From Thermoprotei archaeon (GTDB taxonomy: Archaea > Thermoproteota > Thermoprotei > Thermofilales > B20-G17), in the NCBI GenBank assembly GCA_003649515.1, contig QMSC01000062.1:1-7042 (forward strand): a DNA stretch of 7,042 nucleotides, written 5' to 3'. Positions 1-5,810 of the stretch are shown here, piece after piece. The notes beneath the pieces are model-generated. The model saw only the letters and a program-made list of their open reading frames with translations, was not told where the DNA came from and searched no databases. The translations under genes and the position numbers were made by a program. Each line of letters opens with the position of its first letter. The stretch's first letter is position 1.

Positions 1-52
1 GCGTAGGATCCTTGAGAACTTTGAGTAGCTCCTCGGGCGAGGACATAGACAT
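1..52 (-). CDS. N-terminus of a probable winged-helix (ArsR-like) regulator, cut by the window edge
   Basis: Reading the minus strand from an ATG at 52 gives an open frame to the edge: MSMSSPEELLKVLKDPT. A helix followed by L-K-D-P-T is how many archaeal ArsR-type winged-helix regulators begin (usual continuation R-x-x-I-L), so a DNA-binding transcription factor is the best guess. Only 17 codons are visible. A second ATG two codons later is an equally good start. A TATA-like box sits about 25 bases before the ATG, which fits a leaderless transcript. A 7-base inverted repeat lies just upstream of that box and may be its operator. The frame and promoter placement are seen directly; the family call is inference from a very short stretch. 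Confidence 0.45.
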   Translation of the reverse strand, partial: MSMSSPEELLKVLKDPT

Positions 53-71
53 CACAAGATAGGATATGCGC

Positions 72-82
72 TAAAATATTTC
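72..82 (-). promoter_or_regulatory. TATA-like box for the left-edge regulator gene
   Basis: On the minus strand this reads AAATATTTTAG. Its centre is about 25 bases from the ATG at 52, the archaeal TATA-to-start distance, so the transcript would begin at or next to the start codon. No Shine-Dalgarno site is visible before the ATG, consistent with leaderless translation. Confidence 0.5.
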
Positions 83-87
83 ATTTC

Positions 88-107
88 TTGACTAAAAAGC
101 TAGTCAA
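88..107. repeat. 7-bp perfect inverted repeat (TTGACTA / TAGTCAA)
   Basis: TTGACTA at 88-94 pairs with TAGTCAA at 101-107 around a 6-base spacer. It lies just upstream of the TATA box of the left-edge regulator and also downstream of the stop codon at 138. It could be an operator or BRE-proximal site for autoregulation, or a hairpin helping to end the upstream transcript. The repeat is certain; its role is inference. Confidence 0.45.
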
Positions 108-114
108 AAGAAAA
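94..114 (-). terminator. T-rich transcription terminator after the winged-helix/membrane gene
   Basis: Downstream of the stop at 138 the minus strand reads TTTTCTTTT (114-106) and then TTTTT (98-94). Archaeal RNA polymerase stops efficiently at such T-rich tracts. The second tract falls in the loop of the inverted repeat at 88-107. Confidence 0.4.
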
Positions 115-137
115 GGGGAAATAGATCAGTGTCAGCG

Positions 138-563
138 CTAGCGTTTGGAGATTAGCCGCTTAGCGAGTCTCATCAGCCTCAGTCCTTCTACCCAGAGCAG
201 GGCGGTGGGGACAGCCGCTACTATGGTAAATTCTACCGGAGGTTTTGCCAAGAGATAATACGTTACGATCAGCACCGTGCTGAAGGCGGCGTACGGTAAG
301 AGCCTAGGCACCACGCTGCCGAGTAGCCCGATGTAGACAGACATCAAGGACTCCTTATTCACCCTGGCCACGTACTCGCCGAACGATTTCTCAGCGAAGC
401 CCAGCTCGACGAGTCTCTCGAGACAGTACTTCGCGGATCCCGGGCTGCTGAGCCCCGCCAATCGCTGCACTTCCCTGACCCCCATGGGCCTGCCGTGCTT
501 CAGCAGGACAAAGTACACCTTAGCGAGCCCTCCGCTGATGGTTACTGGCTGTTTCTTAGCCAA
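138..563 (-). CDS. Winged-helix DNA-binding protein with two C-terminal membrane helices
   Basis: About 141 residues. Residues 8-68 look like a winged-helix domain: a first helix (LAKVYFVLLKHG), a helix-turn-helix (VREVQRLAGLSSPGSAKYCL) with the S-S-P-G-S-A recognition-helix start seen in archaeal MarR/ArsR-type proteins, then LVELGFAEK leading into the wing. Residues 87-106 and 108-130 form two hydrophobic segments, and the tail is basic (RLAKRLISKR), placing the DNA-binding part in the cytoplasm. I chose the TTG at 563 because AGGTG lies 7 bases before it, just after the stop of the upstream gene. An upstream in-frame TTG at 608 would add 15 unremarkable residues and overlap that gene. It is the second gene of an operon with the surface protein. 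Likely role (inference): a membrane-bound one-component regulator. Confidence 0.72.
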   Translation of the reverse strand: MAKKQPVTISGGLAKVYFVLLKHGRPMGVREVQRLAGLSSPGSAKYCLERLVELGFAEKSFGEYVARVNKESLMSVYIGLLGSVVPRLLPYAAFSTVLIVTYYLLAKPPVEFTIVAAVPTALLWVEGLRLMRLAKRLISKR

Positions 564-576
564 GGCCCTACACCTG

Positions 577-2100
577 CTAATTCTCGACTGGTAAGCTCCT
601 CCTTGCAATAAGGTAAGCGGCAGCCCCTGCCAGTAGAGCCATTACGACGGAGACAGTCAGGTAGAGGGCTGTGGGGAATAGGTCGTAAGAGGCTTGGCCT
701 GGACTTTCTACTGCGGGCTCATTCACCTCCTCTTCCAGCATGAAGAAGCTCGGTGGAGCTCTAACACACCTTAGCACCATGGCTCCCTCGGTAGAGCTGT
801 AGGGTACCCACTTACCTTCTGACCATACGAGCCTGCTGTTCCAGCCGGCGTATCCAAGCTTGGCGGTTGAGACGATGTCTTCAATGTCGTCCTCGCTAAG
901 ACCGGATATGACTCCTCTCTCAGAAAGCCACTTTAGCTCAGTTCTCAGAGCCTTTCTGATATCCTCTTCGCCTATGTCGTAGGCGGGAACGAACCGGCCC
1001 CTAGACTCCTCGAACTTCTCAAAGGAACACTTGCCCACTAGGTCCTCGCCTAGGCCTACCGCCTTAAAGACTTTCTTAAACTCGCTTAGTATAGCATCAC
1101 TTAGACTGCTAACACCCTCAACTCTCAGGGAGAGATACAGCTCGTTATCCTTGCCCTTACCCTCCACATACAGCGTAGCATAACCTAGGTTCTTCGACAT
1201 GGCGAAGCCTACGTAGTTGTCCTCCGTGTCTCTTTTCACCCAGACGCTCCACCCAAGATTCTCAGCAGTCTCAAACCTAAGCTCTGATATGTTGAACCTT
1301 CCACTGATGCTACACGTGTGAACAGTAGTGGTGGTTACTTCCAGTTTTAGGGGTATCTGTATCCTAACCGCGAGATACTTCTCCTGCTCCGGCGGACTCC
1401 TGAGAAGCGAGCCCTTGACCAGGTTTATCTTCAGGAGCTCCTTGAACTGGGACAACTCTATCTTGTCTAGGAGGCGCTCGATCTCCAGCTTAATCTTTGA
1501 GGCCAGCTCATCGCTTATCTCCTCTGCTTTCCTAACCAACAAGCCGAGCTTCACAGTATAGCCCTTGCCCCCTTCTTCCTCTTCCGCGAGCTCGAATATG
1601 CCTAGGAACACCTTTACCTCCGCGTCGCCTATTGTCTTAGTGAAGACAAAGACTATACCTTTGCCACTCGGAATTGAGGGGGTCTTAACGCTCCAGCCAA
1701 GCTCACCTCTAACTTTCTCAATGTTGTCGCTTATCTGCTTAGGATTTATGTCCAAGCCCTTAATGACAAACGTGATTACAGGTTCGTTGGCTGGAATTTT
1801 TACGTTGGCGTACTTCAGTCCCTGCTCAGACACCACGACTATTAACCTATCGTCGTAATGGCTCCTGTAGACATAGGCGGAGTAGGCGCCGAAGTAGTCC
1901 ACGCTGGCTGCACTCTCCATCCCTGCCAGCTTCGAAAGGTCGTACACTACCCCGGGCTTGTTCAGCACCACCTCTACAGCGTACGGACTAGCAGAGCTGT
2001 AGCAAGCTAGCACAGAAAAACCCGAAAGGATTAGAGCTATTACCAGCGCAACCACTAGTACCATGTCCTTTATTCCCAAGTTGTAACTAGAATTTTTCAC
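577..2100 (-). CDS. Large surface-anchored protein of unknown family (signal/anchor plus C-terminal membrane helix)
   Basis: From the GTG at 2100 the protein has about 507 residues. A short N-terminus leads into a hydrophobic segment (roughly residues 13-35, VLVVALVIALILSGFSVLA) that serves as signal peptide or anchor. A long, mostly beta-like, hydrophilic region follows. Near the end an acidic, proline-containing linker (EEEVNEPAVESPG) precedes one membrane helix (about 475-500) and a short R-R tail. The bulk should lie outside the cell. I recognise no family or active site. The open frame extends to a TTG at 2193, but those 31 residues overlap the promoter and operator-like repeats. The GTG at 2100 has GGTGA four bases upstream; an ATG at 2064 is a further option. 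The winged-helix/membrane gene follows 13 bases after its stop, so the pair is probably co-translated. A role as sensor or partner of that regulator is inference. Confidence 0.7.
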   Translation of the reverse strand: MKNSSYNLGIKDMVLVVALVIALILSGFSVLACYSSASPYAVEVVLNKPGVVYDLSKLAGMESAASVDYFGAYSAYVYRSHYDDRLIVVVSEQGLKYANVKIPANEPVITFVIKGLDINPKQISDNIEKVRGELGWSVKTPSIPSGKGIVFVFTKTIGDAEVKVFLGIFELAEEEEGGKGYTVKLGLLVRKAEEISDELASKIKLEIERLLDKIELSQFKELLKINLVKGSLLRSPPEQEKYLAVRIQIPLKLEVTTTTVHTCSISGRFNISELRFETAENLGWSVWVKRDTEDNYVGFAMSKNLGYATLYVEGKGKDNELYLSLRVEGVSSLSDAILSEFKKVFKAVGLGEDLVGKCSFEKFEESRGRFVPAYDIGEEDIRKALRTELKWLSERGVISGLSEDDIEDIVSTAKLGYAGWNSRLVWSEGKWVPYSSTEGAMVLRCVRAPPSFFMLEEEVNEPAVESPGQASYDLFPTALYLTVSVVMALLAGAAAYLIARRSLPVEN

Positions 2101-2120
2101 ATTCTCACCGGTTAAGTAAG

Positions 2121-2142
2121 TGCATATTTTCCTAAAATATCT
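2121..2142 (-). promoter_or_regulatory. Promoter of the surface protein / winged-helix operon
   Basis: Two TATA-like boxes are visible on the minus strand: AGATATTTTAGG (2142-2131) and AAAATATG (2130-2123). The first would start transcription near 2111 and give a short leader containing the GGTGA site. The second would give a leaderless transcript starting at the GTG at 2100. I cannot choose between them. Confidence 0.45.
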
Positions 2143-2148
2143 AAGCTT

Positions 2149-2217
2149 CTGAACAAAGTATTCAAAAAGTTGAACAGCTAACTTTCTGAACAATATTCAA
2201 TGACATAATATTGTTCA
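2149..2217. promoter_or_regulatory. Operator-like cluster of GAACA/TGTTC elements
   Basis: GAACA occurs at 2151-2155, 2172-2176 and 2188-2192, and its complement TGTTC at 2212-2216. TGAACAATATT (2187-2197) and AATATTGTTCA (2207-2217) form a perfect 11-bp inverted repeat with a 9-base spacer. TTCAA and TTGAA at 2161-2174 form a smaller dyad. CTGAACAA..TATTCAA (2149-2165) is repeated at 2186-2200 without two of its inner bases. The cluster lies upstream of the TATA boxes of the operon starting at 2100, where an archaeal activator or repressor would bind. It overlaps the end of the broken winged-helix gene, so part of the symmetry could be accidental. Confidence 0.5.
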
Positions 2218-2367
2218 ACTCCCTCTTCCTCTCTCCCCACTAGGCCCATGCTCTCGAGCTTATCCATTCCTGCCAACTTTTGTATAAGATGAAGTAATTT
2301 CGCGTAATATTAAAGCTAAAGTAAGTATATTATCCCAGAATATATCACCAAGTGAAGTATATAACAA
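2178..2367 (-). pseudogene. Remnant of a winged-helix regulator gene
   Basis: Two minus-strand frames join to give a recognisable winged helix. From about 2367 to a stop at 2262-2260 one reads LGDIFWDNILTLALIL, then REITSSYTKVGRNG. In the next frame, ending at TAG 2180-2178, one reads DKLESMGLVGREEEGVEQYY and then VIEYCSES. The second piece is the typical end of the recognition helix plus the wing of an archaeal MarR/ArsR-like domain. The recognition helix itself is missing between the pieces, so an internal deletion together with a frameshift is the simplest account. There is no good start codon (the TTG at 2367 is possible). Its 3' end overlaps the operator-like cluster. An alternative is that only a 29-residue frame from the ATG at 2267 is expressed. 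Confidence 0.45.
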
Positions 2368-2655
2368 ATCCACGTCAAGCTGGGCTTCCTACCTGGCATT
2401 GCTCATCCCGGTAAGGAGCACTGTGATAGATGCCTTAGGACTGAGAGGTGGGGTGGAAGCGTAGTTTTAATGGTCGTGGATGCAGCCTTCACCTCGATAG
2501 GCTTAAATTACTTTACAGCAGTAGTTCCTAAAGTCGAGGAGTTTAGTAAAAGGTTTATTGAGACTGAGAGGATAAGGAGCCTTAAGGATCTCGCTAAAGC
2601 TGACATGGACGAGTTGAGGAAAGTTTGGAGGAATTTAACTATGTCTCGTCCATAA
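2365..2655 (+). pseudogene. Fragment of an unknown archaeal protein with an HPG..HC..C motif
   Basis: A methionine-initiated frame starts at 2470 (MVVDAAFTSIGLNYFTAVV), but the same frame is open and protein-like back to 2365: LPGIAHPGKEHCDRCLRTER, then WGGSVVLMVVDAAF. Histidine and cysteine in H-P-G-x-E-H-C-x-x-C suggest a zinc- or metal-binding segment. No ATG, GTG or TTG exists between the upstream stop (2362-2364) and 2470, so the original 5' end is lost. The helical part (RSLKDLAKADMDELRKVWRN) ends abruptly in LTMSRP and a stop, probably after a frameshift or deletion. The helix pattern s-x-x-D-L-A-x-A-x-x-x-E-L is reminiscent of the helix-hairpin-helix DNA glycosylase fold, but this is only a weak guess. 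It lies 8 bases before the metallophosphoesterase remnant, so the two were probably once an operon. Confidence 0.5.
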
Positions 2656-2663
2656 CATGATCG

Positions 2664-3289
2664 ATGAAGATTATCTATGCTTCGAATCTCTATGGCATCC
2701 GCAGGCTCTACGTGCAGCTGTTAAAGCTTATAAGCATAGAAAAACTGAATGCCGTTATCCTAAGCGGAGATTTACTTACAAATGGAGGACCCTTCAGAAG
2801 CAACTTAGCCATTCAGCGAACTTTCATTAAGACAACCATCAGGAGCAGACTGCTGAAATCAAGAGACCATCTCCCAGTGCTGAGACCTAAAAATAATGAA
2901 ATACTGAATCTAGGTTTGAACCTTACAGGAGCGCGGAACAGGACTTAGTGAGGATAAGTCTCCTGGAATTCTTCAGCTCAAATCTCTTGATTGAGGAAAA
3001 ACTCTCCATACTTCCACCTCCCGCTAATTTTAAGAAAACAGTCTATGTTATGCATTCACCACTATTTAACACGAGATGCGATGTGCTTTCCGATGACTCG
3101 CATGCTAGAGATAGGGCAACCATAAGTTCATAGAACACCAACAGCCTATGCTCACTCTGCACAGGCATATATATGAGTCATCAAAAATTTCAGATTATTG
3201 GTGGGACGAGGCAAACTTTATGTGTAAATCCCGGCCAAGATGAGATGATATTAACAATACCATTTGGCGTATGGTATATGGAAAGCTAA
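2664..3289 (+). pseudogene. Decayed calcineurin-like metallophosphoesterase
   Basis: Three frames reconstruct a protein of about 208 codons, a normal size for small archaeal metallophosphoesterases. The first (2664 to about 2900) reads MKIIYASNLYGIRRLYVQLL and contains AVILSGDLLTNGG. The second (to about 3120) has LPPPANFKKTVYVMHSPLF. The third (3124 to about 3210) has FIEHQQPMLTLHRHIYES. The second frame resumes for CVNPGQDEMILTIPFGVWY and stops at 3287-3289. The expected D-x-H motif is now N-L-Y (codons 2685-2693), the G-N-[ND] block is K-N-N-E, and G-H-x-H is R-H-I-Y (3163-3174); M-H-S-P and G-D survive. Both the frameshifts and the ligand losses mean no active enzyme is made. The family identity is secure from motif order; whether some short peptide is still translated is unknown. 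Confidence 0.85.
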
Positions 3290-3343
3290 AACTTAGCGAT
3301 TGAATAGAATGCTTTCCGGATTAGGAGGCGAGTTAGCGGTTCT

Positions 3344-3359
3344 CTATAACTTTTTATAG
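3344..3359. terminator. Small hairpin between convergent units
   Basis: CTATAA (3344-3349) and TTATAG (3354-3359) pair around CTTT. It lies directly after the stop codon of the minus-strand gene at 3360 and downstream of the plus-strand pseudogene. The plus strand carries a run of five T within it. It may separate the two convergent transcripts, but the stem is short and AT-only. Confidence 0.3.
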
Positions 3360-4097
3360 CTACTGTAAAACTTGCTCAATTAGAGTTGGTTTTTCAAAGA
3401 TAGTTTTTCTTATGTTTTCTTTTTCTTCCTCATCTATTCTGTGTGCTTTACAATAATTATAGAGCATCTCTATTTCATCTTTAAAGAATACCCTCAATTC
3501 ATAAACTAGATCCCTAAACTGCTTACTCATTAACTCTTTCTTTAAACTTCGCATGACTTCATTATTGACTAACACTAATCCCCTCCAAGCATAATCTAAG
3601 CTATTAAGCTTAACAAGCGTTTCAACAAGTGAACCCCTGTGATGTACTTCGAATACATAGAGTTCTCTCCTATAAATCCCCTTAACGTCATATTCCTTAT
3701 CTCTTACCTTAAAAGGTCTCTTCTCAATTTCTAAAAATGGAGGAGTATATAACTTGCTCGGTAGGTCTAATTGCAACTCATCAAAACCTATGATGTGTAA
3801 AATAACTCCAATCTTGTAAACGAGTTGATCGTGTACACTAAGTTCATCAAGTTTAGCGTCTGATATAAGCTCTAATGGAGGCATGACAACTTCTTTTAAC
3901 CCTTCGAAGTCTGTCTTTAGGGGAAGGCCTGTCAAGTTTACTCCATAAGCAAATTCAAATCTCCCATACCTCGAATGTGCATGTGTTACGTGATCCTGTC
4001 TATAAATAAACCACGTTTTACCACCATCCTCAGACATTAAGACACCTTTAAGCTTAATACAACTCTTAAGACGCTTTAACTCCCTCTCGTAACCCAT
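3360..4097 (-). CDS. Orphan AT-rich protein with possible PD-(D/E)XK-like nuclease core
   Basis: 245 residues from an ATG at 4097 with AGGTGA six bases upstream. No signal peptide or membrane helix, so cytoplasmic. Residues 130-180 resemble a restriction-endonuclease-like core: a strand with D137 (KEYDVKG), a strand YVFEVHH (E150, H152), a helix (SLVETLVKLNSLDYA) and a strand RGLVLVNNE. The usual E-x-K is E-V-H here, similar to families I know with E-V-E-H-T at this place. A preceding helix (HDQLVYKIGVILHIIGF) fits the fold. The C-terminus is a charged helical region. The gene is much AT-richer than its neighbours (the first 60 bases, 3361-3420, have 16 G/C, against 35 in 661-720), suggesting recent transfer. 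It stands alone between decayed genes. A defence or mobile-element nuclease is inference; the protein could be catalytically dead. Confidence 0.65.
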   Translation of the reverse strand: MGYERELKRLKSCIKLKGVLMSEDGGKTWFIYRQDHVTHAHSRYGRFEFAYGVNLTGLPLKTDFEGLKEVVMPPLELISDAKLDELSVHDQLVYKIGVILHIIGFDELQLDLPSKLYTPPFLEIEKRPFKVRDKEYDVKGIYRRELYVFEVHHRGSLVETLVKLNSLDYAWRGLVLVNNEVMRSLKKELMSKQFRDLVYELRVFFKDEIEMLYNYCKAHRIDEEEKENIRKTIFEKPTLIEQVLQ

Positions 4098-4128
4098 GTG
4101 AGTTCACCTAGATATGAAGTTATTTAGG

Positions 4129-4138
4129 CTTATAAATT
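4129..4138 (-). promoter_or_regulatory. TATA box of the orphan AT-rich gene
   Basis: The minus strand reads ATTTATAAGC here. The centre is about 37 bases from the ATG at 4097, which predicts a short leader of roughly 11 bases that includes the AGGTGA ribosome-binding site (4108-4103). It indicates that the gene has its own promoter. Confidence 0.5.
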
Positions 4139-4191
4139 GCAGGCTTAATAACCTATAAAGTTAACTTTTTGCTTTCCCTATCTTATTTCGG

Positions 4192-4855
4192 TTATCTCTT
4201 GAGTGCAACACATACCTCTGGTGTCCAACCTTCCTTATCTTCCCATAGGCTCTCATTACCATTTCGTCTCTGGTTTTCTTCACTATGTAGCTTTTTATTT
4301 CAAAGATACAGTTCATAGTCGAGTACATCGAGGATACTATATTGATGCGCCTTTTTCCTAGTAGCAGGACTACACTGAGTACTCACAGATCCTATCTGGC
4401 GTTACATAGACCAGTACTGAGTAGTCTAGGCCGAACATCCAGTTGTAAGAGGGAACACTGCAAGACGTGGTGTTCTCTAGGTAGACCAGTATCCCCTCTT
4501 GATATCTTGAACTCATACTCTATCCTATCACTCCCCTCTAGGATGCAGTCGGTTCTCCCCACAACCCTGACCACACTACTACTCATATCTACATCCTTAG
4601 AACCCTCGACCTCGAAGGAAGCCCACATACCCCTCTTTCTCAATCTTTATTTCGTAAGACCCTTCTAGCAACCTTAATGAAGTACTGCTTATCTTTCGTG
4701 AAACGACTAAACTGCCCCTTATAAGCGTAGAGCATAGTACTAAAGAGGAAGTTACCATGAGGATCGGTTATGGATAATGTAGAGATAGCCGTATTCTTCG
4801 CATGAAGAAGGTGAGGAGGGGATATCCTAAGGTATGCATACGCTCCAACTACATG
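4192..4855 (-). pseudogene. Frameshifted gene for an extracellular beta-sandwich (carboxypeptidase-regulatory-like) protein
   Basis: No single long frame exists, but successive frames join into a convincing protein. From 4855: AYAYLRISPPHLLHAKNTAI, then LSITDPHGNFLFSTMLYAYK and FTKDKQYFIKV; after a shift near 4670, LEGSYEIKIEKEGYVGF; after a shift near 4617, FEVEGSKDVDMSSS and DRIEYEFKISRG; after a shift in the GGGG at 4496-4493, GILVYLENTTSCSVPSYNWM and LDYSVLVYVTPDRI. D-P-x-G and G-S-Y-E-I-x-I-x-K-E-G-Y mark carboxypeptidase-regulatory or PEGA-like surface domains. Below about 4384 the best continuation holds YSILDVLDYELYL, an in-frame TGA (4302-4300), then SLWEDKEGWTPEVCVALKR and a stop at 4194-4192; this last part is less certain. 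The 5' end lacks a start. It follows the ABC permease by 57 bases on the same strand and may once have been part of that operon. Confidence 0.65.
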
Positions 4856-4883
4856 TTAGTGGTAAGTATTAATAATAAGATAG

Positions 4884-4905
4884 GAAGAAAATAAAAAGTA
4901 TTTTA
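4884..4905 (-). terminator. T-rich terminator of the ABC exporter operon
   Basis: After the permease stop at 4913 the minus strand carries an AT-rich stretch including CTTTTTATTTTCTTC (4898-4884). A pyrimidine/T-rich tract shortly after a stop codon is the usual archaeal termination signal. Confidence 0.5.
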
Positions 4906-4912
4906 GACATAT

Positions 4913-5803
4913 CTACCTAACCTCTCTCTTTACGAACACTGTGAAGGAAGCTATTAGAGATGCCAGGGAGAAGGCGATAAGCACTACGAGCCCCGTGTAA
5001 TCCTTAATGCCTAGACCTAGCAGTAACTGATCCTGAATTACGCGGAAATGATAGTCTAGCGTTAAAGAGAGGATTTTACTCTGTAGATCGGTGAATTTTC
5101 TCATATAATCTGGGTCTGTTTTAAGAACTATCATTTGACCCATTTGCACTTGCTCAAACTTAGGAGGACCAAGCAACAGCCTAATAATGGCTGTTGATAA
5201 GCCCGGCAACATGAAGCTGGAGAAGAGCCACACCAGTGTACCAGCTGCCAAGCTTTTGACCGAGTTGCTCGTTACTGTTGAGAAAAACACGGAGAGAGCG
5301 TAGTAGGCCAACGCGAAAACCGCGACAACACTTACGTAAGTGATGAGCAAGGCTATGTCGGTTAGAGATGGTGTAATCCCCAGTAGCAGTATTGCCAAGG
5401 AGAGTGAAAGTGCTAGGGGTATAGCTACACCTACAAGAAGGGACGTAAGGCCAGCCACGAACGTACCAGCAATAATATGATCTCTAGAAATAGGCTGTGC
5501 TAGCAATGTTCTCACGATACCTTTTTCAACCTTGCCTGATATTATGTCGAAGCCGAGCATTACAGCGACCACGGGGACTAGCATGGGTACGTTGATTCCA
5601 ATCACCCCCATCACCTTTAGAGCCAACTTCTTGCTGCTCTCAACTTCAGGTGTTGCAGCACCAAAGCTAAGCATGGCACTTGGCTCTGTTACCCTACATA
5701 GCCCAGAGAGGAGCATGAGGGTGAAGATAGCTACGATAGCTAGGAACTTGTTACTCCTAACCATGTTACCGAATTCTACCCTAGCTATCTCGAGAGCCTT
5801 CAA
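4913..5803 (-). CDS. ABC-2 type exporter, membrane permease subunit
   Basis: 296 residues with about six hydrophobic segments (roughly 20-37, 64-88, 112-142, 146-175, 183-208 and 270-292), the layout of ABC-2 permeases. After segment two comes EKGIVRTLLAQPISRDHIIA (93-112), the hallmark cytoplasmic region of this family that touches the ATPase. A hydrophilic loop of about 60 residues (212-269) before the last helix would face outside, as in NosY-type proteins. The start is a TTG at 5803, eight bases after a GGTGA site that overlaps the end of the ATPase gene; only 7 bases separate the two genes, so they are translationally linked. With the ATPase it should form a membrane exporter. The substrate (drug, lipid, polysaccharide or peptide) cannot be told from sequence. 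Confidence 0.9.
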   Translation of the reverse strand: MKALEIARVEFGNMVRSNKFLAIVAIFTLMLLSGLCRVTEPSAMLSFGAATPEVESSKKLALKVMGVIGINVPMLVPVVAVMLGFDIISGKVEKGIVRTLLAQPISRDHIIAGTFVAGLTSLLVGVAIPLALSLSLAILLLGITPSLTDIALLITYVSVVAVFALAYYALSVFFSTVTSNSVKSLAAGTLVWLFSSFMLPGLSTAIIRLLLGPPKFEQVQMGQMIVLKTDPDYMRKFTDLQSKILSLTLDYHFRVIQDQLLLGLGIKDYTGLVVLIAFSLASLIASFTVFVKREVR

Positions 5804-5810
5804 CCCCTTT

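Noticed and set aside
1328..1858. Two plus-strand open frames opposite the surface-protein gene
   Set aside because: They lie fully inside a well-supported minus-strand gene, have serine-rich compositions typical of antisense reading and no promoter or ribosome-binding site.
1990..2064. Lipoprotein signal (lipobox) at SVLAC in the surface protein
   Set aside because: The residues before the cysteine match the consensus only weakly, and the protein already has a C-terminal anchor.
2187..2217. The 11-bp inverted repeat as a transcription terminator or transposon end
   Set aside because: It is AT-rich with no following T tract, lies upstream of promoters, and no transposase or second copy at a distance is visible.
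4119..4152. Short repeats around the orphan gene promoter (AGGCTTA at 4126 and 4141; GTTATT/AATAAC)
   Set aside because: Too short and AT-rich to stand out from background; overlaps the TATA box.
4161..4328. Minus-strand frame starting MYSTMNCIFEIKSYIVKKTR, 55 residues, with GKIRKVGHQRYV that faintly recalls an AbrB-type start
   Set aside because: No ribosome-binding site or promoter; the overlapping frame (SLWEDKEGWTPEVCVALKR) reads more like protein. Kept only as an alternative reading.
4342..4668. Plus-strand open frame of 108 codons and minus-strand frame 4392-4643 of 83 codons
   Set aside because: The plus frame is serine/leucine-rich and antisense to a recognisable protein. The minus frame contains one true segment of the broken surface protein but switches to nonsense sequence after the GGGG at 4496-4493.
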